Below the pieces are notes generated by a model. That model saw only the letters and a list, made by a program, of their open reading frames with translations, ran no database searches and had not been told where the DNA came from. DNA of 64,000 bases from CAIWHR01 sp963843595 (lineage in GTDB: Bacteria; Pseudomonadota; Gammaproteobacteria; Burkholderiales; Casimicrobiaceae), in contig CAWJLG010000001.1 in NCBI GenBank assembly GCA_963843595.1, positions 1-64,000 on the forward strand, read 5' to 3'. Position 1 is the first letter of the stretch, and every line of letters starts with the position of its first letter. The translations under genes and the position numbers were made by a program. Positions 52,637 to 61,563 of the stretch are shown here, one piece after another.

Positions 52637-54109
52637 ATGGGTGCCGAAACGAGGACTGCCGGCGGGCTGGCGGGAATGTTCAACTACACAGTGGTGCGTC
52701 AGTTCACGATCATGACGGTCGTCTGGGGCATCGTGGGCATGCTGGTCGGCGTCATCATCGCCGCGGAGCTCCTGTGGCCCGACCTCGTGCTGTGGGACGG
52801 GATCCCGTGGCTGTCGTACGGCCGGCTGCGTCCGCTGCACACCAATGCGGTCATTTTCGCGTTCGGCGGCAGTGCGTTGTTCGCCACGTCGTACTACGTC
52901 GTCCAGCGTACCTGCCAGGTCCGGCTGTTCTCCGGCCCGCTCGCCGCGTTCACGTTCTGGGGCTGGCAGCTCGTCATCGTGCTCGCCGCGGTGACGCTGC
53001 CTCTCGGCATCACGACGAGCAAGGAATACGCCGAGCTCGAATGGCCGATCGACATCCTGATCACGCTGGTCTGGGTGTCGTACGCGATCGTCTTCTTCGG
53101 CACGATCGCAATGCGCAAGACGCCGCACATCTACGTCGCCAACTGGTTCTTCGGCGCGTTCATCCTCACGGTGGCGCTGCTGCATCTGGTCAACAGCGCC
53201 GAGATCCCTGCGTACTTCTTCGGCGGCTCGTTCTGGAAGTCGTACTCGGCGTATGCCGGGGCGCAGGACGCGATGGTGCAGTGGTGGTACGGCCACAATG
53301 CGGTCGGCTTCTTCCTGACCGCGGGCTTCCTCGGGATGATGTACTACTTCGTGCCGAAGCAGGCGGGCCGGCCGGTGTACTCGTACCGGCTGTCGGTCGT
53401 GCACTTCTGGGCGCTGATCTTCACGTACATGTGGGCGGGTCCGCACCACCTGCACTACACCGCGCTGCCGGATTGGACGCAGTCGCTCGGGATGGTGTTC
53501 TCGCTGATCCTGCTGGCGCCGTCGTGGGGCGGCATGATCAACGGCATCATGACGCTCTCGGGTGCCTGGCACAAGCTGCGCGACGACCCGATCCTCAAGT
53601 TCCTCATCGTGTCGCTGTCGTTCTACGGCATGAGCACGTTCGAGGGGCCGATGATGTCGATCAAGACGGTGAATGCGCTTTCGCACTACACCGACTGGAC
53701 CGTCGGGCACGTGCACTCCGGCGCGCTAGGCTGGGTCGCGTTCATCTCGATCGGCAGCATGTACTACCTGATCCCGCGGATGTTCGGCAAGGCGGAGATG
53801 TGGTCGACGCGGCTCATCACGCTGCACTTCTGGATCGCCACGATCGGCGTCGTGCTCTACATCGCCGCGATGTGGATTGCCGGTGTGATGCAGGGCCTCA
53901 TGTGGCGCGCACTCAACGCCGACGGCACGCTGACCTATGCGTTCGTCGAGGGTGTGAAGGCCACGTACCCGTTCTACGCGATCCGGCTCCTCGGCGGCTT
54001 CATGTTCTTCGGCGGAATGCTGATCATGGCCTGGAACACGATCAAGACGGTCGCCGGCGGCAAGGCGGTGGATGCGCCGATCCCGGCGCTCGTCGCGGCC
54101 CACGCCTGA
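52637..54109 (+). CDS. ccoN: cbb3-type cytochrome c oxidase subunit I (CcoN)
   Basis: The catalytic heme-copper subunit that reduces oxygen at low concentration. The 490-residue protein has twelve predicted helices and the expected His ligands: LHTNAVIFAFGG (low-spin heme), WWYGHNAVGFFLT (CuB His and cross-linked Tyr region), GPHHLHYTALPDW (two CuB His) and YTDWTVGHVHSGALGW (heme His pair). GGGGGG lies upstream of the start. First gene of ccoNOQP. Confidence 0.97.
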   Translation: MGAETRTAGGLAGMFNYTVVRQFTIMTVVWGIVGMLVGVIIAAELLWPDLVLWDGIPWLSYGRLRPLHTNAVIFAFGGSALFATSYYVVQRTCQVRLFSGPLAAFTFWGWQLVIVLAAVTLPLGITTSKEYAELEWPIDILITLVWVSYAIVFFGTIAMRKTPHIYVANWFFGAFILTVALLHLVNSAEIPAYFFGGSFWKSYSAYAGAQDAMVQWWYGHNAVGFFLTAGFLGMMYYFVPKQAGRPVYSYRLSVVHFWALIFTYMWAGPHHLHYTALPDWTQSLGMVFSLILLAPSWGGMINGIMTLSGAWHKLRDDPILKFLIVSLSFYGMSTFEGPMMSIKTVNALSHYTDWTVGHVHSGALGWVAFISIGSMYYLIPRMFGKAEMWSTRLITLHFWIATIGVVLYIAAMWIAGVMQGLMWRALNADGTLTYAFVEGVKATYPFYAIRLLGGFMFFGGMLIMAWNTIKTVAGGKAVDAPIPALVAAHA

Positions 54110-54149
54110 GCGACGCTCGCTCGACATGCATGGATCACAGGAGCGAACG

Positions 54150-54764
54150 ATGAGCCTCAATCAGGAAGCGATCGAGAAAAACATCGGCTGGATGATCGTG
54201 CTGATCGTCCTGGTCGTCAGCGTCGGCGGTCTGGTCGAGATCGTCCCGCTGTATTTCCAGAAGTCGACCACGCAGCCGGTGGACGGTGTCAAGCCGTACA
54301 CGCCGTTGCAGCTGACAGGACGCGACGTCTACATTCGCGAGGGTTGCTACAACTGTCACTCGCAGATGATCCGGCCCTTCCGCGCCGAGACCGAGCGTTA
54401 CGGTCACTACTCGGTGGCCGGTGAATCCGTCTATGACCACCCGTTCCAGTGGGGCAGCAAGCGTACCGGACCGGATCTCGCGCGCGTCGGCGGCCGCTAC
54501 TCGGACGACTGGCATCGCGTGCACCTCGTCAATCCCCGCGACGTCGTGCCCGAGTCGAACATGCCGGCCTACCCGTGGCTCTCGAAGGCGAGTGCCGATG
54601 CGGCAACAATCGAGGCGAAGATGAAGGCGCTGCGCGTGGTCGGCGTCCCGTATACCGACGAGGAGATTGCGAAGGCGCCCGCTGAGCTCAAGGACAAGAC
54701 CGAGCAGGACGCGCTGATCGCCTATCTGCAGAATCTCGGGCTTGCGATGAAAGGCGTGAGGTGA
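54150..54764 (+). CDS. ccoO: cbb3-type cytochrome c oxidase subunit II (CcoO)
   Basis: A membrane-anchored monoheme cytochrome c of 204 residues. One helix (about 12-34) is followed by the heme motif CYNCH (residues 66-70) and the axial Met in SNMPAYPWL (about 143). AGGAG precedes the start. Confidence 0.97.
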   Translation: MSLNQEAIEKNIGWMIVLIVLVVSVGGLVEIVPLYFQKSTTQPVDGVKPYTPLQLTGRDVYIREGCYNCHSQMIRPFRAETERYGHYSVAGESVYDHPFQWGSKRTGPDLARVGGRYSDDWHRVHLVNPRDVVPESNMPAYPWLSKASADAATIEAKMKALRVVGVPYTDEEIAKAPAELKDKTEQDALIAYLQNLGLAMKGVR

Positions 54765-54767
54765 GCG

Positions 54768-54974
54768 ATGGCCGATAACAGCCTCTACAGCGTGCTGGCG
54801 AGCGCGATGACGGTGGTGTCGTTCGCGACCTTCCTCGGCATCGTCGCCTGGGCATGGAGCAACCGGCGCCGCGCCGCGTTCGAGGAGGCGGCGAACGCGC
54901 CGTTCGCCCTTCCGGACGATATTGACGAAAGCGGCCCTGAAATGAACGGCAAGCCTGCGGAGCGGCGGTCATGA
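54768..54974 (+). CDS. ccoQ: cbb3-type oxidase small subunit CcoQ/FixQ
   Basis: A 68-residue single-span subunit (helix at about 13-31, VVSFATFLGIVAWAWS) with a cytoplasmic RRRAAFEEAANAPFALPDD segment typical of CcoQ, which helps stabilise the complex. It starts 3 bases after ccoO and overlaps ccoP by 4. Confidence 0.93.
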   Translation: MADNSLYSVLASAMTVVSFATFLGIVAWAWSNRRRAAFEEAANAPFALPDDIDESGPEMNGKPAERRS

Positions 54975-55939
54975 GCGATTTCACCTCGGATTTCTGGAAC
55001 TGGTACGTCATCGTGCTGACGGTGGCGTCAGTCGTCTTCTGCGCTGTGCTGTTGATCATGACGGGTCGCGCCAAGGTGCCCGGCAAGCCGCTGCCCACGG
55101 CAGCGGGCCCGGGCGGCAAGCAGGTCGAGATCACCGGGCACGTGTGGGACGGCGACCTCGCGGAGTTCAACAATCCACTGCCGAAATGGTGGAGCTACCT
55201 GTTCTGGATCACCATCTTCTTCGCGCTGGCCTATCTCGTCCTCTACCCGGGCCTCGGCAGGATTCCCGGGATCCTCGGCTGGACGTCGACGGGTGCGTAC
55301 GCCAAGGAAGCCGCGGAGGCCGATGCGAGGGTCAAGCCGATGTTCGACAAGTACCTCGGCATGGACTTGAAGGCCGTGGCGGCCGATCCACAGGCGCGCG
55401 CGATGGGCGAGCGGCTGTTCCTCATCAACTGCGCGCCGTGCCACGGCTCGACTGCCACCGGCGGGCCGGGATTCCCGAACCTGACTGACAACGACTGGCT
55501 CTACGGCGGCGTGCCCGAGACGATACGCGAGTCGATCACCAATGGCCGGATGGGCGTGATGCCAGCGCTGGGTCCCGCGCTCGGCGAGGACGGTGTCAAG
55601 AACGTGGTCGCCTACGTCCGTTCGATGTCGGGGCTCGCGCACGATGGCCTCAAGGCGCAACTCGGCAAACCGCTGTTCGAGCAGAACTGCGCCGCATGCC
55701 ACGGTCCGGAGGGCAGAGGCAACCAGGCCATCGGCGCGCCGAACCTCACTGACCAGATCTGGCTCTACGGCAGTGCCGAAGCGACGATCGCGGCGGGCAT
55801 CAACAAGGGACGTCACCTCAACGTGGAGGAAGGTCACCCCGCGATGCCGTCGTTCAAGGGCACCCTCGAACCGGCCAAGATCCAGCTTCTCGCTGCGTAC
55901 GTCTGGGGCCTCTCCAACAAGCCCGCTGCCGCCAAGTAG
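54971..55939 (+). CDS. ccoP: cbb3-type cytochrome c oxidase diheme subunit III (CcoP)
   Basis: A 322-residue diheme cytochrome c that feeds electrons to CcoO/CcoN. Two N-terminal helices (about 8-30 and 75-95) flank the conserved HVWDGDLAEFNNPLPKWW. Heme motifs are CAPCH (about 154) and CAACH (about 239), with Met ligands in GVMPALG and HPAMPSF. Confidence 0.97.
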   Translation: MSDFTSDFWNWYVIVLTVASVVFCAVLLIMTGRAKVPGKPLPTAAGPGGKQVEITGHVWDGDLAEFNNPLPKWWSYLFWITIFFALAYLVLYPGLGRIPGILGWTSTGAYAKEAAEADARVKPMFDKYLGMDLKAVAADPQARAMGERLFLINCAPCHGSTATGGPGFPNLTDNDWLYGGVPETIRESITNGRMGVMPALGPALGEDGVKNVVAYVRSMSGLAHDGLKAQLGKPLFEQNCAACHGPEGRGNQAIGAPNLTDQIWLYGSAEATIAAGINKGRHLNVEEGHPAMPSFKGTLEPAKIQLLAAYVWGLSNKPAAAK

Positions 55940-55954
55940 CACCAACGCAGCACA

Positions 55955-55987
55955 GCCGCCGCGGGGGCTGCGGCGGCGTGGCTTTTT
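55955..55987 (+). terminator. Rho-independent terminator after ccoP
   Basis: An 8-bp perfect stem GCCGCCGC / GCGGCGGC with loop GGGGGCT is followed within five bases by TTTTT, 16 bases past the ccoP stop. Confidence 0.8.
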
Positions 55988-56051
55988 CCGCACGTCGCAG
56001 TCGCGATGCGGTCAGGGTCCGTGGTCCCTTCCCCGGCCTATACTTCCTGCT

Positions 56052-57566
56052 GTGAACGCTCCCGACAAGACGATCCCGATTCAGCCTGCTCCGCCGCCCG
56101 CTGCTCCGGTGGAGGAAGTCGCGCTGTACGAGATTCGCAAGAAGATCTATCCGCGCGCCGTGCACGGTGTTTTCGCCCAATGGCGCTGGGCGCTCGTGTT
56201 CCTGACCCAGGCCATCTTCTACGGGCTGCCGTGGCTTCCCTGGAACGAGCGCCAGGCGGTGCTCTTCGACCTCGCCGCCCGGAAGTTCTATATCTTCGGC
56301 CTCGTGTTCTGGCCGCAGGACGTGATCTACCTCGCGGTACTGCTGATCCTGTCGGCATTCTCGCTGTTCCTCTTCACCGCGGTCGCTGGCCGCGTCTGGT
56401 GCGGCTACGCCTGCCCGCAGACCGTCTACACGGAAATCTTCCTCTGGGTCGAGCGCAAGATCGAGGGCGACCGCGTGGCGCGGATCCGCCTCGATGCGTC
56501 GCCGCTGTCGGCGAGGAAATTCGCCATCAAGGCGGCGAAACACGGCACCTGGCTCGCCATCGCACTGTGGACCGGTTACACCTTCGTCGGCTACTTCTCG
56601 CCGATCCAGGACCTCGGACAGCGCGTGCTGTCATTCGATCTCGGTCCGTGGGAGACGTTCTGGGTCCTGTTCTACGGTTTCGCGACCTACGGCAACGCCG
56701 GCTGGATGCGCGAGCAGGTGTGCAAGTACATGTGTCCGTACGCGCGCTTCCAGTCGGTGATGTTCGACCACGACACGATGATCATTGCGTACGACACGGC
56801 GCGCGGGGAGCCGCGAGGTTCGCGCAGCCGCAAGGTCGACATCAAGGCGGCCGGGCTCGGCCACTGCATCGACTGCAACATCTGCGTCCAGGTCTGCCCG
56901 ACGGGCATCGACATCCGCAAGGGACTGCAATACGAGTGCATCGGCTGCGCCGCGTGCATCGACGGCTGCAATCAGGTCATGGACAAGATGGGCTATCCGC
57001 AAGGACTGATCCGCTATGCGTCGCAGAACGGGCTCGCCAAGAACTACGATCGCGCGACGACGTTCAAGCACGTGTTCCGCCTTCGCACGCTGGTGTACAC
57101 GGGGCTGCTGGCGGTCGTCGCGGCGGCAGCGGGCGTCGCGCTGTACGTGCGCGAGCCGCTCAAGGTCGACGTGATGCGGGACCGGGGATCGCTGGCGCGC
57201 GAAGCGAAGCCCGGCATCGTGGAGAATGCCTACCGGATCCAGATCATGAACACCGACGAAACGCCGCGTCAGTTCACGATCAGCGCGACGGGCCTGCCGG
57301 GGATCAAGGTCGTCGGCGTCGACCAGCCGGTCGCCGTCGGTGCGGCGTCCACGCGCCTGTTGCCGATCGGCGTGCAGGTGCCTGCCGAGGCGGGCGAGGA
57401 CAACGAGCACAAGGACGACGAACACAAGGACGACGAACACAAGGACGATGAACACAAGGACGACCGGAAGAAGCACGGGTCGCGCAAGATCGAGATCGTC
57501 GTCGAGGCCGTCGACAACCCGCGACTCGTGCGCCACGAGAAATCGACGTTCCTCTTCCCGCGTTGA
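56052..57566 (+). CDS. ccoG: cbb3 oxidase maturation ferredoxin-type protein CcoG
   Basis: A membrane Fe-S protein implicated in copper reduction during cbb3 assembly. The 504-residue protein has five helices, VWCGYACPQTVYTEIF (about 115-130), CKYMCPYARFQ, and two 4Fe-4S motifs CIDCNICVQVCPTGID (about 274-289) and CIGCAACIDGCN (about 297-308), then a C-terminal Ig-like domain. That domain is interrupted by four tandem EHKDD repeats (about residues 452-471). Starts at GTG, the only plausible start before the conserved ALYEIRKKIYPR. Confidence 0.94.
   Translation: MNAPDKTIPIQPAPPPAAPVEEVALYEIRKKIYPRAVHGVFAQWRWALVFLTQAIFYGLPWLPWNERQAVLFDLAARKFYIFGLVFWPQDVIYLAVLLILSAFSLFLFTAVAGRVWCGYACPQTVYTEIFLWVERKIEGDRVARIRLDASPLSARKFAIKAAKHGTWLAIALWTGYTFVGYFSPIQDLGQRVLSFDLGPWETFWVLFYGFATYGNAGWMREQVCKYMCPYARFQSVMFDHDTMIIAYDTARGEPRGSRSRKVDIKAAGLGHCIDCNICVQVCPTGIDIRKGLQYECIGCAACIDGCNQVMDKMGYPQGLIRYASQNGLAKNYDRATTFKHVFRLRTLVYTGLLAVVAAAAGVALYVREPLKVDVMRDRGSLAREAKPGIVENAYRIQIMNTDETPRQFTISATGLPGIKVVGVDQPVAVGAASTRLLPIGVQVPAEAGEDNEHKDDEHKDDEHKDDEHKDDRKKHGSRKIEIVVEAVDNPRLVRHEKSTFLFPR
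57406..57465 (+). repeat. Four 15-bp tandem repeats in ccoG
   Basis: Four consecutive copies of GARCACAAGGACGAY (57406, 57421, 57436, 57451) encode EHKDD four times. A 15-bp unit keeps the frame, so copy number could vary without disrupting the gene. Confidence 0.95.
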
Positions 57567-57585
57567 CCGTTACGGGATCGACACG

Positions 57586-58113
57586 ATGACCACCTGCACC
57601 ATGCCTTCTGCGAACCCCTCACGAACGCCGTGGTACCGCCAGCGCTGGCCGTGGCTGTTGATGGCCGGCCCGGCCACCGTTGTTGTCGCTGCGCTCGTCA
57701 CGGCATGGGTTGCCGCTTCCGGTGCCGACCCGCTGCTTGCCAACGACTATTACAAGCGCGGCTTGCTCGTGAACAAGTTGCTGGCCGCTCAACCCCGCGC
57801 AGCCGAACCGGTGAGCGGGGCCGTGCTTCGCTTTGCCAGCGACGGCGGCGTGCGCGTCGAGCTTTCCGGTGTGGGCGACGCTGCGCTGCCGGCCACGCTG
57901 CGGCTGACGCTCGCGCGCCCGGCCGATCGCGGCGAAAATCGGGTGACGGTGCTGGTGCGGGGCGGGGACGGCCGTTACGCGGGCCGGACCGAACCGCCGT
58001 CCGCGGGGCGCTGGATCGTCACGCTGGAAGCCGATGCCTGGAGGCTGCCGACGACGGTGGTGGAAGGAACGCTGTCGATCGTGCGGCTGGGCGTCGCCGG
58101 CGCGGACAGGTAG
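57586..58113 (+). CDS. ccoH: cbb3 oxidase assembly protein CcoH (FixH)
   Basis: A 175-residue single-span protein required for stable cbb3 oxidase. N-terminal PWYRQRWPWLLMAGPATVVVAALV (helix at about 23-45), then DPLLANDYYKRGLLVNK (about 48-64), the FixH signature, and a beta-rich periplasmic domain with GRWIVTLEADAWRL. It starts 19 bases after ccoG. Confidence 0.93.
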   Translation: MTTCTMPSANPSRTPWYRQRWPWLLMAGPATVVVAALVTAWVAASGADPLLANDYYKRGLLVNKLLAAQPRAAEPVSGAVLRFASDGGVRVELSGVGDAALPATLRLTLARPADRGENRVTVLVRGGDGRYAGRTEPPSAGRWIVTLEADAWRLPTTVVEGTLSIVRLGVAGADR

Positions 58114-58198
58114 ACGACACGCGGGGTCGTTGCCCGCACAAGACGCTCCGGGCGGCATGAGACGGGGCGCGGCACAAGAAGTTCGAGGAGGGGGCGCA

Positions 58199-58540
58199 AT
58201 GCAGGCGAGCGGCAGCTTCGCGCAGCGATTGATGTGGGTGATCTGGCCGGCGTTCCTCGTCGCGGGGGTCGCCGAGGCGATCTTTTTCACGATTTTCGAT
58301 CCCTTCGACCTGCACTTCTTCGGCGAGACGCTCGACATGTCGCGCTCGGCGATTTACACGATGGGGTTCTTCGGTTTCTGGGCGCTCGGCATCGCATCGT
58401 CGGCGCTGACCGTCTTTCTCGAACGCTCGCCCTGGGAGGTCAACCGGTGCCCGCTGGACCCGCCGGAACGGCCGGACGGCTGTCCGAAGCGCGAAGATCC
58501 CGATGCGTGCTGCGCGCCCGGCGAAGCGGCGCAGCGTTGA
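58199..58540 (+). CDS. Small membrane protein with Cys-rich tail in the cbb3 cluster
   Basis: A 113-residue protein with two helices (about 12-33, VIWPAFLVAGVAEAIFFTIF; about 52-72, YTMGFFGFWALGIASSALTV) and a hydrophilic tail with four Cys (NRCPLD, DGCPKR, ACCAP). Proteins of this shape occur in cbb3 clusters but their role is unknown. GGAGGGGG precedes the ATG. It could bind copper or another metal via the tail. Confidence 0.75.
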   Translation: MQASGSFAQRLMWVIWPAFLVAGVAEAIFFTIFDPFDLHFFGETLDMSRSAIYTMGFFGFWALGIASSALTVFLERSPWEVNRCPLDPPERPDGCPKREDPDACCAPGEAAQR

Positions 58541-58620
58541 GCGAGCCGCGATCGACCTCCCCGCGCGGGAGCGACGCGTGCGAGGTTCGCAGCGCGCGCA
58601 GTCGGCGACGCGCCTCGGAC

Positions 58621-59418
58621 TCAGCCGCGCTGGCCGACGAGCTGCTTCAGCGCCGTGATGTCGAGCAGCTTGACCGCCCGACCCTGGACCTGGATCAATC
58701 CCTCTTCCTGGAACCGCGAGAACAGCCGGCTCACCGTTTCGAGTTTCAGTCCCAGATAGCTGCCGATCTCCTCGCGCGTCATCCGCAGCACGAACTCGGT
58801 CGACGAATAACCGCGCCGGCGATAGCGATCGGAGAGGTTCAGCAGGAACACGGCAAGTCGTTCCTCCGCGCGCATGCTGCCGAGCAGCAGCATGATGTTG
58901 TGGTCGCGGGAGATTTCTCTCGACAGGAACTGGTAGAGGTTGTGCTGCAGCGACGGCAGGTCGCGGGCGAGGTCCTCGAGGCGCTCGAAGGGAAGCACGC
59001 AGACTTCGGTGTCCTCGAGCGCCAGGGCCTGGCAGCCGTGGCGTTCGCTGCCGATGCCGTCCAGACCGATGATGTCGCCGAGCATGTGATAGCCGGAAAC
59101 CTGTTCGCGGCCGTCCTCGGCAAGGACCGTGGTCTTGAGCGATCCGAGCCGGACCGCGTAGAGCGCCGAGAACGTGTCTCCGGCGCGATAGAGCGAATCG
59201 CCCTTCTTGAGCTTGACCCGGTTGCCGACCAGCGCGTCGACCTGCTTGACCTCGTCGGGGTTCAAGCCGACGGGCAGGCACAGCTCGCGCATACTGCATG
59301 TCGAGCAGTGGGTCTTGAGGTCCCGGATCGAAATGACGGGCGCCGGCGCCGCGGAAGGGCCGCGCTGCGCGGCGGCGGCTGTGCTGTGGGCGGAGAACGG
59401 TTTGGCGGGAAGGGTCAT
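58621..59418 (-). CDS. fnr: Oxygen-sensing transcriptional regulator FNR
   Basis: A Crp-family regulator, 265 residues, that binds a 4Fe-4S cluster when oxygen is absent. The cluster cysteines are present with the exact C-x2-C-x5-C spacing (residues 38, 41, 47) plus the central HGCQAL Cys. The cyclic-nucleotide-like fold follows and the helix-turn-helix TREEIGSYLGLKLETVSRLFSRF (about 212-234) contains the E-SR residues that read TTGAT half sites. Convergent with the cbb3 genes it probably controls. Confidence 0.96.
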   Translation of the reverse strand: MTLPAKPFSAHSTAAAAQRGPSAAPAPVISIRDLKTHCSTCSMRELCLPVGLNPDEVKQVDALVGNRVKLKKGDSLYRAGDTFSALYAVRLGSLKTTVLAEDGREQVSGYHMLGDIIGLDGIGSERHGCQALALEDTEVCVLPFERLEDLARDLPSLQHNLYQFLSREISRDHNIMLLLGSMRAEERLAVFLLNLSDRYRRRGYSSTEFVLRMTREEIGSYLGLKLETVSRLFSRFQEEGLIQVQGRAVKLLDITALKQLVGQRG

Positions 59419-59441
59419 GACGCCGGCTGCTTTCTCACCAA

Positions 59442-59464
59442 ATTCTATTGTTGATCTACATCAA
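59442..59464 (-). promoter_or_regulatory. FNR box in the fnr promoter region
   Basis: TTGATCTACATCAA (59451-59464) is a perfect consensus FNR site. On the minus strand TAGAAT (59447-59442) lies only 13 bases away centre to centre, so FNR would cover the fnr promoter, consistent with autorepression. On the plus strand TCTAAT (59475-59480) could serve the TauE/SafE gene. Confidence 0.65.
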
Positions 59465-59559
59465 GCCCGAGCAGTCTAATTGCAAATGAGGCATTTGAAC
59501 AGGACGGCCTCCATGAACAGCTTGCGAGCAAAGGTTGCGCGGCAATCTGTCGCAGGGCG

Positions 59560-60291
59560 GTGCAGGTGGCCTTTTCCGCGCTGATCAGTGCCTGGCTGGC
59601 AGGCGTGCTGGGGGGCGCACATTGCCTTGCCATGTGTGGGGGCTTTGTGGCCGCCATGACGGCTGCATCACGGTCGGCGGCGACGTTGCATCCGGCGCGC
59701 GAACTGGCGACGCGCCAGCTTCCCTACAACGTTGGCCGGGTAGGGACTTACAGCATCCTCGGCGCGATCGCCGGGGGCGCGGGTGGCGCCGCGCTGAACG
59801 CGGCGACATTCGTGCCTGTGCAGCGTGGGCTGTTCATCCTGGCGAATGTCTTCCTGTTCGCGCTTGCCGCGTCGATTGCGCGGCGTCGCGACGGTTTTGC
59901 CTGGCTTCAGGGGTTCGGTACCGCCCTGTTCGCGCGGGCGCTGCCCGCCGTGCGACCGCTGGCGGCGAGCCAGGGCGTGCCGGCGCGCATCGCGCTCGGC
60001 CTGGTGTGGGGACTCGTTCCCTGTGCCATGACCTACAGTGTGCTGCCGATCGCCCTGTTCGCGGGCGGACCCGTGGAGGGGGCCGCCGTCATGCTGGCCT
60101 TTGGACTCGGAACCCTGCCCAATCTGCTGGCTGCGGGGTGGGTAATCGGTCGCGCGCGTCGCTGGCTCGACAGGAACATGGTCCGCTATTCCGCCGCCGC
60201 GCTGCTCGCGGGCTTCGCCGCGGTGGGCATCTGGCGTGCACTGTGGGGTCCGTTGTCGCTTGCGCAGGGGCCGTTCTGCCTCGTCCGTTGA
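59560..60291 (+). CDS. TauE/SafE-type membrane protein of the cbb3 cluster
   Basis: A 243-residue polytopic protein of the UreH/SafE-like type often encoded with cbb3 oxidase genes. It has the signature GGAHCLAMCGGFVAAM (about 18-33) with Cys pairs that may bind metal, LPYNVGRVGTYSILGAIAGG, and GLVWGLVPCAMTYSVLPIAL. Homologues have been linked to copper or electron-transfer functions in cytochrome biogenesis. GTG 59560 is the first start; GTG 59566 has the better spaced AGGGCGG. Confidence 0.88.
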   Translation: MQVAFSALISAWLAGVLGGAHCLAMCGGFVAAMTAASRSAATLHPARELATRQLPYNVGRVGTYSILGAIAGGAGGAALNAATFVPVQRGLFILANVFLFALAASIARRRDGFAWLQGFGTALFARALPAVRPLAASQGVPARIALGLVWGLVPCAMTYSVLPIALFAGGPVEGAAVMLAFGLGTLPNLLAAGWVIGRARRWLDRNMVRYSAAALLAGFAAVGIWRALWGPLSLAQGPFCLVR

Positions 60292-60330
60292 CTGTTCGGG
60301 AAGCCGGGCGTCCATGCGACAATCCGCGCC

Positions 60331-61493
60331 GTGACAACGTCAGCTGCGATACCGGACCCGCGGTTGTTGCCGGACGCAAGCCGCGCATCCGCCGCCGATG
60401 CGCGCCTGTATGCGCTCGCAGCCGCAAGCCTCGATGCCGACACCGGCCGGCACGCCGAGGCGGTCGACGTCGAGGTGCGCACGGCACTGCGGACTCGGTT
60501 GGCAGAGGATGGGGCCGGTCTGTCGACGCTGATCGCGCAGGCACCGTCCGTGCCGGTGACACGGCTACCTATGGCGCCAGCTGGACCTGGCATGGCGCGA
60601 GGCGGGCCGGGCCGACGGACTTGCCGCAACCGTGTTCGCGATACCACTGGTCATTGTCGCGGGGCTCGACGCCGAATCGGGGCATGCGCTGATGCCGGGA
60701 GTCCTTCGCGATTCCGTCGCGGTCGCGGGATTGCTGCGCGAGCATGGTGCGCTCGGCGGCAATCAGACGTTCGCGCTCGCGAACGCGTTGGTTGCGTCCG
60801 ACGCCATCGACCTTCCCCGTCTGCCCGAGATGCTCGAATGGCAGCGCCTGCGCGAAAGCGCGACCGCGGACGGAATGCACGTCCGCGCACCGACGCCAGC
60901 GCCGATTTCGGTCGACCGCCGGTCGGGAAGCCGTTCATCTGAGGTTCGTGATCGGGTCGGCGGTCGCAGGCCGCGATGTCGACGTGCTGGCCGACCCGAC
61001 CGTCGGTCGCTGGGGAACCCCGCTGACGCGCGAGCTCGGTCGGCAACTTGCCGACGGTGCGGTCCGCGTGCTTGCGCTGCCGCGCGCAGCGCAGCGCCCA
61101 TTGCCCGCGGTGGCGCACGGACGCGCGGCGCAGCGCGAGGTCTCGGCACAACTATTTCTCAGCAATGCGTTGCGCAAGATGCGCGCAGGAGCCGGTGAGC
61201 CTACCGCCGTCATCAGCGCGCATCGGGCGCCCGACGCACCCGGAGGAGGCGAGCTGCGGTTGTCGCTGTCCTCGCCGTTGGAGCCCCGCGACGACGAGGG
61301 ATTTCGGTGCCCCCTCTATTTGCTCGATCGCGTCGACGACGTCGTCACGATGCTGACCGAGCTTCTGGTCGATTGTCGGGTCACTGACGTGCGCGTGCTC
61401 CGCGGCGTGCATCCGGACCGGGATTCCGCAACCGGGTTGCGGCTCCTGTTCAAGCGCGACTCGATCCCGATCGGGGCCGACGCGCTCCATTGA
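60331..61493 (+). pseudogene. Conserved hypothetical gene broken by two +1 frameshifts
   Basis: Three overlapping frames give one continuous protein of about 385 residues. Segment 1 (GTG 60331 to about 60560) ends TLIAQAPSVPVT; segment 2 (about 60563 to about 60920) begins GYLWRQLDLAWREAGRAD and ends APISVDRR; segment 3 (about 60925 to 61493) begins EAVHLRFVIGSAVAGRDVD. Each shift is +1, so one surplus base sits near 60556-60565 and another near 60912-60927. All segments show the coding bias of the genome, so the break is recent or a sequence error. I do not recognise the family. Confidence 0.7.
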
Positions 61494-61563
61494 CCGCGCG
61501 CAGCGACCGCGCCTCGTGGCACACTCCGCATGGACGGCATACCTCGCCGCGCATGTGACCGCG

